Below are positions 1 through 9,937 of a stretch of 64,000 nucleotides of DNA, piece by piece. A model generated the notes under the pieces. The model was not told the DNA's origin and ran no database searches. It saw only the letters and a program-made list of their open reading frames with translations. Source of the DNA: Saururus chinensis (lineage: Eukaryota > Streptophyta > Magnoliopsida > Piperales > Saururaceae); the NCBI GenBank assembly GCA_035235625.1, contig CP141140.1, forward strand, positions 66,976,782 to 67,040,781. The letters run 5' to 3'. A program made the translations under genes and the position numbers. Every line of letters begins with the position of its first letter. The first letter of the stretch is position 1.

Positions 1-1975
1 CTTCTAGGTATGTTTCAATGGTGAGGAGTGATAACGTGACTAAGTTTCCTTTCAGACATTACAAGATTTTTATGGGGAATAAAACCTACTACGAGGTAAA
101 TGTTGCTGGGACATACAAGATTTATCTCTTTAAGGGGAATACCATAGTGCTGACGGATGTCTTTTATGCTCCTTCTATTAGGAGGAACCTACTTTTTATC
201 CCTTTCCTAGCTTCAAAGGGATTTGAAATAACTCTACTTTGATCAATGTTATTTTCCAATAGTTTATTAGATAGACTTTACAAATTAGATATAAATAACT
301 CTACTTTGATTCTATGAGTAGGTTTCAATATCCTTTTGTGTTTGTGATGGTGATGTTTTAATTTGACAAATGTGATTGTGTCATGTAAACTTAAACAAAA
401 TAAATAGGATGTCCTCCTAAGGACTGCTCCCTAAAATATTTAAGAACCTGTGTGTTTGAGGATTGTCTTTTAGGCAAAATGAGTAAACAATCATTCCTTA
501 AAGGTCAGAGAGCTCTTAACCTTTTTGAAGTAATTCATTACAACATATGTGGTCTTCTAAATATCCAGACATAGGGTATGACCTATTTCATCATGTTCAT
601 TGATGAATTTTCTAGGTTTGGGTATGTTTATCTCTTAAATATAAAGTCAAATGTCTTTGACAAATTCAAAGAGTATAAGGCTAAAGTTGAAACTCAGCTA
701 CGTAGAACTATTTTAGTTTTTAGAACTAATAGAGGTGGTTGTATTACCTTAGATAAGTTCAAGAACTATTTTAGTGACCATGAGATAGTTCACTAGTATA
801 CCCTACCTTATACCCCACAATAAAAGGGTATTGCTAGAGGCTTAATAAGATTTTAATAGACATGGTCAAGTGCATGCTTAATCACTTTGAACTAAGAACA
901 TAGTTTTGGGGAGATGCTCTAGACATTGTTGTCTATGTGTTGAACCAGGTACCAACTAAGGTTGTCAAGAGGACACTTTATGAGTTATGGATAAGTAGAT
1001 GTCCAAACTTAGGTTGCCTTAGAGTGTGGGGGTTAAATACATATATCATGGTGCTAGATCAACATAGGAGCAAGCTAGACCCTATGACAATAGTTTATTT
1101 TTATAGGGTACAGTGAGCACTCTAAGGAGTACAAGTTCGCCATTCATCATGCCAATTGGATAGTGGGGGTAATAGAGTTTAGATATGCATATTTCCTTGA
1201 AGAAGATTTGAATCTCATAACTCCTAGTAAGATGGTAAAATTATTTGAGGATGAGAGGGAATATGAAGCTACTTCCACTTTTGTGGAAGTGATTGGTTCT
1301 CAGCATATGGCTATGAATGAAAATGAAATTTGAGCCTTCAATAAAAGAAGACCCTCTATTGAGAGACTTCTATGCTATGTTTGGGGAAGATGCGGTTACT
1401 ATTGATGAACCTATACTATCAATACTTGAGCAGGGTATGAAGAGTTTAAATTCTAAGGAATAATAGACTGCTATTCAACAAGAAATGGACTCAGTCTCAA
1501 ATAATAAAATTTGGGAAGTAGTTGACTTGCCCAAAGATAGAAGATCCATTGATTACAAATGGATTTTGAAGAAAAAAGCTCAAGACAGATGGATCAATTG
1601 ACAGGTACAAAGATAGATTAGTAGTTAAGGAGACTTATTCATAAGTATCTAGATTTACTTTTATTAGGTATTTCTTGGCCCTAGTTGCATATTATGACTT
1701 AAAGTTACAATAAACGGATGTAAAGACTGTCTTCTTAAATAGAGATTTAGAGGAAGAGATTTACATTGATCAACTCAAAAGGTTTGTTGTTTTAAGAAAG
1801 GAACATAAGGTGTGTGATTCATAAAGTCAATATATAGTTTAAAATAATCTCCTAGACACTCGTACTTTGCATTTGAGTATAGATTTACTGCTAATAAGTG
1901 TACTCATTTCGTCTATTTGTATGTGTTAAAATATGAATGGACTTATGTATAACAGCTACGTGATTAAACAGTTCC
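1..1975 (+). pseudogene. Decayed Ty1/copia pol relic (protease end, integrase, start of RT)
   Basis: Fragments of one copia polyprotein can be followed in order but in changing frames. Bases 18-242 match the protease/pre-integrase joint (ending in a DVFYAPSIRRNL-type motif), 470-1400 match the integrase core and tail, and 1480-1900 match the start of reverse transcriptase. Each part resembles the element at 2016-8480 (its 4600-6640 part), so this is an older copy of the same family in the same direction. Frameshifts and stops are scattered throughout, for example a stop at the conserved PYTPQQ-like site near 820. The left part continues beyond the window. No gag, PBS or LTR of its own is visible, and homology fades around 1930-1975, about 40 bp before the younger element. 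It cannot encode a working protein. Confidence 0.85.
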
Positions 1976-2010
1976 ATTGTATATTTTCTCCTCCATGAGC
2001 GCCAAATGCA

Positions 2011-2015
2011 AGTTT
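2011..2015. repeat. Left target-site duplication (AGTTT) of the copia element
   Basis: AGTTT directly precedes the 5' LTR and recurs at 8481-8485 directly after the 3' LTR. A 5-bp duplication is the usual copia integration footprint. Confidence 0.85.
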
Positions 2016-2771
2016 TGTTGTGTTGTGGGAGTCGTACCCACATAAACCGAAACCGGGAAGAGAGTCCCGGTTGAGAGAAATAAAGTGGGCTCCACAATTC
2101 TATTTGAGATAGGATTTCTAAATCCTATCTAACGTGTATTTCGTGGGTAGTTATAAAACAAAAGGCATCTGTTCATTATGAGAACATGACGCAAAACAAA
2201 AAAGTGTGGATGGCTTCGTTTTCTCTCCCGTGATGAAAAACAAAAAGGTTCAGCGCTTCTATGTTTCTCTCCCAAGACGAAAACCAGAACGTATTCTTGG
2301 TTTTTTGTTCTTCTCTCCCAAACGAAATACAGAGACAAAGTATTGTCTTTTCCTCTCCAACAAGTACAAAAGAAGACATAAGTTTCTTTTCTCCTTTGGT
2401 GCATGGTGATCAAGCCCTATCCAAGCTAATAATTCCTAGCGAATTAGCAAGAGGAAGGAGGGCTTTTTCTCTTGACTTTCAAGAGAAGGATTCATCATAA
2501 GAGGTAATTCTAATCCCCCATTATTATACTTGATATAACAACGAGGTCGTGTAGGGTGATTAGCCATATCCTTGGGGCTCAGCCCCTAAAGGTTATTAGT
2601 ATTTAATCTTTTCTTTAATTTATATTAATTCAAAGTAATTTAAATTTACTACTGCTTATTTGTGTTTATGTGTATATGCATGTAATTTGATTGAGAGGGA
2701 CACAAAGGTGATATTTTTGCACATCCATAAGACCAGGCTCAACCACGAAGCCTCCTCTGTGCTACCCAACA
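2016..2771 (+). repeat. 5' LTR of the copia element
   Basis: It begins TGTTGTGTTGTGGG and ends CCCAACA, and it matches 7727-8480. The left part holds two dyads: AACCGGGA/TCCCGGTT (2051-2058 and 2065-2072, 6-nt loop) and GATAGGATTT/AAATCCTATC (2108-2117 and 2120-2129), the latter about 20 bp before the TATA box. Past the TATA box, a TTCTCTCCC-type block recurs four times at about 36-48 bp spacing (near 2220, 2264, 2312 and 2347), which may be transcribed leader sequence. Confidence 0.95.
2151..2158 (+). promoter_or_regulatory. Probable TATA box of the copia LTR
   Basis: TTATAAAA lies about 135 bp into the LTR and is kept in the 3' LTR (near 7862). It is the only good TATA motif before the gag leader, so it probably marks the U3/R region. 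This is inferred from motif and position only. Confidence 0.55.
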
Positions 2772-2772
2772 G

Positions 2773-2783
2773 TGGTATCAGAG
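2773..2783 (+). other. Primer-binding site (tRNA-iMet type)
   Basis: TGGTATCAGAG lies 1 nt after the 5' LTR and matches the usual initiator-tRNA-Met complement found in plant copia elements for the first 11 bases. It is the start site for minus-strand DNA synthesis. Confidence 0.9.
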
Positions 2784-3665
2784 TTCGTGGATTGGGTGCT
2801 AAAAATTACCTTTTTGCCCCTTGCCATCCCTAATAAGGCTAGGGCTAGGGCTTACTATATCTCTCTCTCATAAAGATAGTAATTAAAATTATGTTTGAAT
2901 AGGATTTTTGTTTACTGTCTAAAGTAGGCCTCTACAAAATTTGAGATTATTTAGATTTCGGGAAGCATGTCAAACGGTGCCATCAAGATCAGGGGTATTT
3001 TGGTCAATTTGGACCAAATTCGACTGAATTCGAATTGAATTTTTTCAGTATTTTTACTGATTTCTTTAGGACCCTAATTGGCTGAAATTATCATTCATTT
3101 GGTGAATTTGGATTATAGATTTATTCTATAAATAGATTTTGTCCTAAAAGAGACTTGTTTTGTAAAACTTGATTTCAAGGGCATTAAAGGAAATTCACCT
3201 TGATGAATTCTATTATTGAGGCTTATTTATATGCTGTTTAGAGGAGATTACCTGCATAATCTCTTGTGTGAAGTAATTGATGCATGATATAAAGTGCACA
3301 ATTGTTGTATGTGATTGATTGTACTTAACTAGCCCAAGGGTAGTTTAGTAACTTCACACAAATCACACTTTTGTTTTCTAGATAGAAGTGTACTTTAACT
3401 TTATTTATAAAGTTCACTCCCTTTCATTGCTTACTTGATTAAATTGAGTGGATTATTGTTATAAATAACCCTGTATAAGGGTAAAATAGTAATTCACTAT
3501 ATTTTCACCCACACACACCAAGATTATTCTTGAGAGTGAACTTTCTTGCTGCTGAGATTAGATAGAGTCCTACTCCTTTTATATCCATCTAAATAAGTTA
3601 AGCAGTATTATTTATTTGTCTATTTATTCCCTTATTTACTTTTGTAGACAATTTTTATTTATTCC
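2784..3665 (+). other. Long untranslated leader of the copia element
   Basis: About 880 bp lie between the primer site and the gag ATG, with no open frame worth calling. Bases 3239-3260 match 58258-58279 exactly over 22 bp, although the two flanks are unrelated. Confidence 0.7.
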
Positions 3666-4718
3666 ATGGCGTCCCGTATAGTTGCTAGTGAGCTAAGCAA
3701 AACTGAAAAGCTCAACTCCACCAACTACCTCACCTGGAAGAGGAGGATCAGACATATTCTTTTCTTAGATAATTTAGCCCATGTTTTGGACCAGTGTGCA
3801 GACCCACTTACAGATTTCTCCACTCAGGCTCAAAAGAGAGCTTATGAAAAGTTTAAGGAGGAAGATGCCAAAGCAAGAACTACCCTCCTTATATTCATGG
3901 AGCCAAACATTGAAATGCTTTTTGAAAAGCATAAGACTGCCAAGGAAATGATGGAGGCAGTAGCTAGGCGGTATGGAGAGCACACAGAGGCTCATATTAG
4001 GAAGTTGCAGGTCCGTTATCAGAACAGTCGCATGAGGGAAGGAGATAATGTGCTTGAGCACATTAACTCCATGTCCATTGCAAATGATCTGGAGATCCTT
4101 GAGAACCCCATAAATGAGGGGATCCAAGTTTCAACTATTCTGAATAGCCTCCCTAGGTCTTGGGAGAGTGTGGTTGTTGCATTAAACATCTCTGATAAGA
4201 AACTCACATTGGATGATCTCACTGCCAAGCTTGGCTTAGAGCAGGAGAGGAGGAACCATGTGAGTGCTCTGAGTGCATCTGCCAACCTTGCCCAGCATGG
4301 TGGCTCTAAGAAAGGTGGAGGAGGTGGTGGTCAAGGTCAGAGGAAGAAGAACTTCAAGAGAAAGGGCAAGAAACCCCAAGGTGCTGGAAAGGGCAACAAC
4401 GACAACAAACCCAAAGGGGCTTGTTTTAAATGTGGCAAGATGGGTCATTTTAAAAACAACTGCCCTAATGGAGATCAGGGAGCTAGAAGCAAGGCAAATC
4501 AGAAAGGGAAAGATATCATTTGCATGATCTCAGAGGTTATGATTGCTGACTCCAATGAGAAAAGTTGGTGGCTGGATTCTGCAGCCACTAAGCATGTGGC
4601 TATGACTAGGGGTGACAGGATGACTGATCTGTTTCCAAGGCAGCACAAGATCTACACGGGGAACAACACATTTTGTGATGTGACTGCTACAGGCACCTAC
4701 ATGATCCCTCTTCCTTAG
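3666..4718 (+). pseudogene. copia gag plus start of protease, ended by a stop
   Basis: The 350-codon frame starts at an ATG in good context. The N-terminal 200 residues or so are a plant copia Gag (UBN2-like; motif NSTNYLTWKRRIRHIL near residue 18). A basic Gly/Lys-rich linker follows, then one CCHC zinc knuckle (CX2CX4HX4C, 4422-4464). The protease active-site motif LDSAATKH is near residue 302, with DSA in place of the more general DSG/DTG. A TAG at 4716-4718 cuts the protease. The following frame resumes in the same phase at 4722, so this is a point nonsense change and not a programmed frameshift. The Gag part alone may still be translatable. Confidence 0.88.
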
Positions 4719-4721
4719 GGG

Positions 4722-6095
4722 ATGAACTTGGTGCTAACAGATGTCCTCTTTGCCCCTACCATTAGAAGGAATCTTATCTCAATTCCCCTCCTCACTAGCA
4801 AGGGGTTTGAGACTAGGTTTAAGGGGTCAAAGGCAGCAGTTGGCAAGAAAAATAAAATTTTATTTACTGCGTCTGTTGTTGATGGTTTATTTAAGTTAGA
4901 TGTAACAAATGACTCTTCTATTAATGCAGTAGCTAAGTTTGATTATGTGGTGTGTTTATCTGATGTTGATTCTTTGATGTGGCACTTGAGGCTTTGTCAT
5001 GTGCATGTTAATAAATTACACAGAATGTCCAACATTGGACTCCTCCCTAAGTTATCTAGGGATATGCGTATATGTGAAGATTGCTTAGCAAGCAAAATGA
5101 GTAGACAGCCCTTCCCAAAGGGTAAGCGTGCCACAGACCTTTTTGAGGTCGTTCACTTAGACATATGCGGGCCTATGAATGCACAAACCCATAGAGGGAT
5201 GATGCATTTTATTACATTCATAGATGATTACTCTAGGTTTGGTTATATATACCTCCTAAAGCAAAAGTTTGAAGCCTTTGAGAAATTCAAAGAATTCAAG
5301 GTTGAAGTAGAGACTCAATTAGGTCGGTTAATTAAAGTCCAAAGAACGGACAGGGGTGGAGAATACACCTCTGATGAGTTTAAGGACTATTTCACCAACC
5401 TAGGAATTATACACCAATACACTCTGCCCTATACTCCTCAGCAAAATGGAGTTGCTGAAATGAGAAACAGAACCCTCTTAGATATGGTTAGATCCATGTT
5501 AAACTACTCAGAACTAGGAGTAAATTTTTGGGGTGAGGCATTAGACACCGCTGTGTATGTGCTTAACCGTGTACCCATTAAGGCTGTCAAGAGAACACCT
5601 TATGAGTTATGGACAGGCAAATGTCCAGACTTAGGTCATCTTAGAGTGTGGGGGTCTAAGACACATATAAAAGTGCCTGACCAACATAGAAGTAAACTAG
5701 ACCCTAAAACAATAAAGTGTAACTTTATAGGGTACAGTGAACACTCTAAGGGGTACATGTTTGTAGTGCACCATGCTGATGGGACAGTGGGGGTCATTGA
5801 ATCTAGGGATACTTATTTCTTAGAAGAAGACTTAGACCCTAAAATTCTTAGTAAAAGAGTAGAACTGTTTGAAATAGAGAAAGAGCAAAACACTACTACT
5901 TCTATAGATGTGGTTATAGGATCTGAACCTAGGGGAGTATCTGAAGTAAGGGAGGCGAGAGATAGAAGACCTTCGACCTTGTTGCGGGATTTCTATGCCA
6001 TGTTAGGAGAGGATGAAGTAACAATAGATGAACCTTTATCTGATGATCTCTTAACCTATGAGCAGGCAATGGATAGTCCAGATTTCAAGGAATGA
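4722..6095 (+). pseudogene. copia protease end and integrase
   Basis: It continues the upstream frame. The end of the protease (LTDVLFAPTIRRNL) is followed by the integrase zinc-binding part (WHLRLCHVH ... CEDCLASK) and the catalytic core: first Asp in HLDICGPM, second Asp in RTDRGGEYTS, Glu in NGVAEMRNRTLLD. The copia-specific tail (ELWTGKCPDLGHLRVWG and GYSEHSKGY) comes after. The catalytic triad looks intact. A TGA at 6093-6095 ends the frame where copia proteins normally carry a Trp before the RT domain. Confidence 0.88.
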
Positions 6096-6655
6096 CAATT
6101 AACTATTCAAGAGGAAATGGATTCCATTATGAAGAACGAAGTTTGGGAAGTTATTGACTTGCCCAATGAAAGAAAGCCTATTGGCTGTAAGTGGATCTTC
6201 AAGAAAAAGCTCAAGGCAAATGGGTCTATAGATAAATATAAAGCAAGACTAGTAGCTAAAGGTTTCAACCAAGTTAGGGGAATTGACTTTAAGAAAACCT
6301 ATTCACGTGTGACTAGATTTACATCTATTAGGTGTTTGTTGGCTATAGTGGCACAGTTAGACTTAGAGTTGCACCAAATGAATATAAAAATTGCCTTCCT
6401 AAATGGTGATTTAGAGGAGGAGATTTACATAGAACAACCTGAGGGTTTTGTTGTCCCTGGAGAGGAACACAAGGTGTGCAAACTCATAAAGTCTTTATAT
6501 GGCCTTAAACAGTCTCCTAGGCTATAGTACTTCACTTTTCACAAAGTGATTAGTGAGTATGTGTTCATAGCAAATGAATGTGATCATTGTGTCTACTCCT
6601 TTAAGGATAAAAGTAGATTTATGTTACTCTCTCTCTCTATGTAGATGATATCCTT
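6096..6655 (+). pseudogene. copia reverse transcriptase, N-terminal half
   Basis: The reading phase is unchanged from the integrase. It contains the RT start (EVIDLPNERKPIGCKWIFKK), KARLVAKGFNQ and LYGLKQSPR boxes. A TAG at 6525-6527 stands where this family normally has Trp. Further on, the CT run at 6628-6638 shifts the frame by 2 nt. The YVDD catalytic box (6638-6649) is therefore read only in the frame of the next segment. Confidence 0.85.
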
Positions 6656-7611
6656 TTGATGGGAAATAACTTGAGCTTAATAGTCAGTCTAAAGGAGTAC
6701 CTCAAGACCCAATTTGAATTGAAAGACATAGGTGAGGCCTCCTACATACTCGGTATGAAGATTGACAGAGATAGAAAAGCAAGGCTGCTTAGTATATCTC
6801 AAGAATCATACATAGAAAACGTCTTGAAACGCTTCGGTGTGATTGGTTGGAAAATAATAGAGTCTCATATCTATAAGGGTACAAATTTATCTAAAAGTCA
6901 GGCACCATCCTCTAACGAGGATAGACTCAAAATGGAGTCAGTGCCTTATGCACAGGCTATTGGCAGCTTAATATATGTCACGACCTGTACTCGACTTGAT
7001 TTGAGCTATGTTGTAGGGCTCTTGAGTAGATACCAGGCAAACCCAGGTATGGCTCACTGGCAAGTAGTGAAGCGAGTTTTTAGGTACCTCCTGGGAACCA
7101 AAGGTATGAAACTCACTTATCAGGCTGAGGAACTATTATTGGCTGGGTATAGTGATTCAGACTATGCTGGGGACTCAGATGACAGGAAATCCACTGCTGG
7201 TTATGTCTTCATGTTTGGAGGCAGTGCTATAGCTTGGGCTAGTAAGAAGCAAAAGAGCATAGCAAAGTCAACCATGGAAGCTGAATTTTATGCATGCAGT
7301 TTAGCAGCTTCAGAAGCAGTGTGGATTAAAGACTTTCTAGCTTGGGTTAGGCTAGAGAGCTGGGTTGATTCTCCTGTCCAGATGTTTTGTGATAATCTGG
7401 CTACTGTGTCGACACTTAAAAATGGAGAAATCAGCGCCAGAGGTAAACACATTGAAGTAAATTACTAGTTTGTGTTTGACATGATACAAAAATGAAAGTT
7501 GGTAGTAAACCATCTTCCTACTTTTGAGATGTTGGCAGATCTATTAACTAAGGCTTTAACAACAGATCACTTTGTACATCATGTTCATAGTATAAGACTT
7601 CGACAGGGCTA
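6656..7611 (+). pseudogene. copia RT end and RNase H
   Basis: The frame is offset by two from the preceding part. It starts just after the YVDD box and contains the RT thumb (LKTQFELKDIGEASYILGM), then RNase H with GYSDSDYAGDSDDRKSTAGY, STMEAEFYA and MFCDNLATV carrying the acidic active-site residues. A TAG at 7466-7468 and a TGA near 7493 interrupt the end. The last recognisable part (LADLLTKAL ... HSIRLRQG) stops near 7611, leaving about 105 bp before the polypurine tract. Confidence 0.85.
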
Positions 7612-7716
7612 GGGCGCCAGCTCCTGTGCAGTTCAGTATGAACATTTTTGCCTATAGGTTAGACTAAGACGAAACTAGGTGCACAAGTTGTTGTCTGGTT
7701 CGTGGGCACTTCACCC

Positions 7717-7726
7717 AAGTGGGGGA
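7717..7726 (+). other. Polypurine tract of the copia element
   Basis: AAGTGGGGGA directly abuts the 3' LTR. Such a tract primes plus-strand DNA synthesis. Confidence 0.85.
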
Positions 7727-8480
7727 TGTTGTGTTGTGGGAGTCGTACCCACGTAAACCGAAACCGGGAAGAGAGTCCCGGTTGAGAGAAATAAAGTGGG
7801 CTCCACAATTCTATTTGAGATAGGATTTCCAATTCCTATCTAACGTGTATTTCGTGGGCAGTTATAAAACAAAAAACATCTGTTCATTATGAGAACACGA
7901 CGCAAAACAAAAAAGTGTGGCTGGCTTCATTTTCTCTCCCATGACAAAAAACAAAAAGGTGCAGTGCTTCTCTGTTTCTCTCCTAGGACGAAAACCAGAA
8001 CGTATTCTTGGTTTTTTGTTCTTCTCTCCCAAACAAAATATAGAGACAACATATTGTCTTTTCCTCTCCAACGAGTACAAAAGAAGACATAAGTTTCTTT
8101 CTCCTTTGGTGCATGGTGATTAAGCCCTATCCCAAGCTAATAATTCCCAGCGAATTAGCAAGAGGAAGGAGGGCTTTTTCTCTTGACTTTCAAGAGAATG
8201 ATTCATCATAAGAGGTAATTCTAATCTCCCATTATTATACTTGATATCACAACGAGGTTGTACAGGGTGATTAGCCATGTCCTTGGGGCTCAGCCCCTAA
8301 AAGTTAGTTGTATTTAATCTTTGCTTTAATTTATATTAATTCAAAGTAATTTAAATTTACTATTGCTTATTTGTGTTTATGTGTATATTCATATAATTTG
8401 ATTAAGAGGGATACAAAGTGATATTTTTGCGCATCCACAAAGCCGAGCTCACCACGAAATTTCCATTGTGCCACCCAACA
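7727..8480 (+). repeat. 3' LTR of the copia element
   Basis: It matches 2016-2771 over its whole length, with three single-base indels and about 50 substitutions by eye. It begins TGTTGTGTTG, ends CCCAACA, and is followed by the AGTTT target duplication. Confidence 0.95.
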
Positions 8481-8485
8481 AGTTT
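8481..8485. repeat. Right target-site duplication (AGTTT)
   Basis: It is the partner of 2011-2015 and directly follows the CA end of the 3' LTR. Confidence 0.85.
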
Positions 8486-9937
8486 TTGGACGGTTTCCAA
8501 TGCCATTGAGTTTATCAACCAATTGTTTATCTGCAACTGGTCAAGCCACGTCAGTTCACCCAGCTTTACCTTTTCTACATCCTGTAGAAAATTCCCCGTT
8601 ACAAAAGGAAAATACATTTAGGACTTTACTATCAATTTTGTTATGCATGTACAGATGCACCCTGCCAGAGAAAGAGAGAGAGGACTCTATCATCTGCAAA
8701 AAAAAACTAATGTGCCGTGTCATGGAGATGAGGTTGGTGTATTTACCAGCGAGAGAGTGCGACTAAAATGTCCTTGTAACTGTCGCCATAGGTGTTTGAT
8801 TTATGGTCACCCTGAAAATATTAGGTGCAGATAAGTACACCACTCAGAACGTGTTATACCAATCTTCTTTGGTAACTTCTCGCCGTCTTTTTAGGGAGTC
8901 AAACGGAAAAAGGCATAACTACGTCAATGTAAAATTGATGGTACGTACTCTATCCGTACTTTCCAAAGAGACGTTCTAGATATATGGTTGTCAAAGACGT
9001 CACCGGAGTTAGAAGTCAAGATGTACAGTTTTAAACAACTTAGTAAAATTTTACTATTTGGTACCATTCGAAATAAATATTAAAAATTTGACCATCTTTC
9101 TAGACATGGCAGATTCACTGTCATCTAAGACGTCCCCAGAATTGAAGGTTGACGTACTGTGAAGCAAATAGTTAAACCTGACTTAATAGTAAAATTTCAT
9201 ATAACAGCTAGCCAACAAGTAGTCCCACACTGTAACTTCCAACAGCCCCCAAAGCAATATGCTAAAGCAGGCAGACATATACGACTTACAAGGGCCTAAT
9301 GAACCATAAAGTGTGCTGAAGTCAATGGTACCCGCGTTCTTCCGTGTTGAACAGACACTCACTAATTCCCCACAATATAAAATTACACCTAGCATAAGCC
9401 GTCACGCGATCAATAAATTGGAAAAAGAATGCTAACTATTAGAAACCCCATCGCTGCATAGATAAAACCGAGAGGAACAGAAAGAAAATGTTGGCAGCCG
9501 CAAAGTTTACAATTTTTTTATTAATACATAAGGGGCATTGATGAACTCATGTACTATGTCTAGAGCCCCATGTGGCTGGTCACAAAGTTAGGTCGTGGAA
9601 AACCGGTCTGAAAGACAGTTTTCTAAATAAGCATATATGAGAGAATGTAAGTAAATGAGTCACCAAAGTTAAAAAAACGAAGTAAGAATGCTTGAGAAGA
9701 ACGAGCGACGGTGAATGTGTGTACCTTCTTGGGTCAATGGGTTAATGTACCCACGGAACCCGGAGAAGTGAGAGAGGTAAATGGAGTTATGGTGGGTGTT
9801 TGGTGGGCCCCACCTTGCTGATTTGGAGGGTATAAAACTAACCAAGTCCTATCCCAACTCAACGTTACCAGTAAAGAGGGAGAATGGGATCCAAACTCTC
9901 CAGCTTTGTTTTTCTCCACTCTATTTAGTTTGACAAA
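8486..9937. other. No recognised gene or element
   Basis: Only short chance frames (up to 88 codons) are open on both strands and none carries a known motif. A TATAAAA lies at 9831-9837 but leads to no recognised coding region. The stretch separates the copia element from the CACTA-like arm. Confidence 0.6.

Larger units (their letters stand above)
2016..8480 (+). mobile_element. Structurally complete, coding-dead Ty1/copia LTR retrotransposon
   Basis: The element of about 6.5 kb has all the structural signs of a full insertion: LTRs with TG...CA ends, a primer-binding site matching initiator tRNA-Met, a gag-pol region in the order gag, protease, integrase, RT, RNase H (the Ty1/copia order), a polypurine tract and 5-bp target duplications. 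The coding region was one long frame, but it is now cut by in-frame stops at 4716-4718, 6093-6095, 6525-6527 and 7466-7468 and by a 2-nt shift in a CT run just before the RT YVDD box. By eye the two LTRs differ at roughly 50-55 positions in about 755 bp (about 93% identical), many of them transitions, so the insertion is not recent. It cannot move without help from another copy. Confidence 0.95.
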
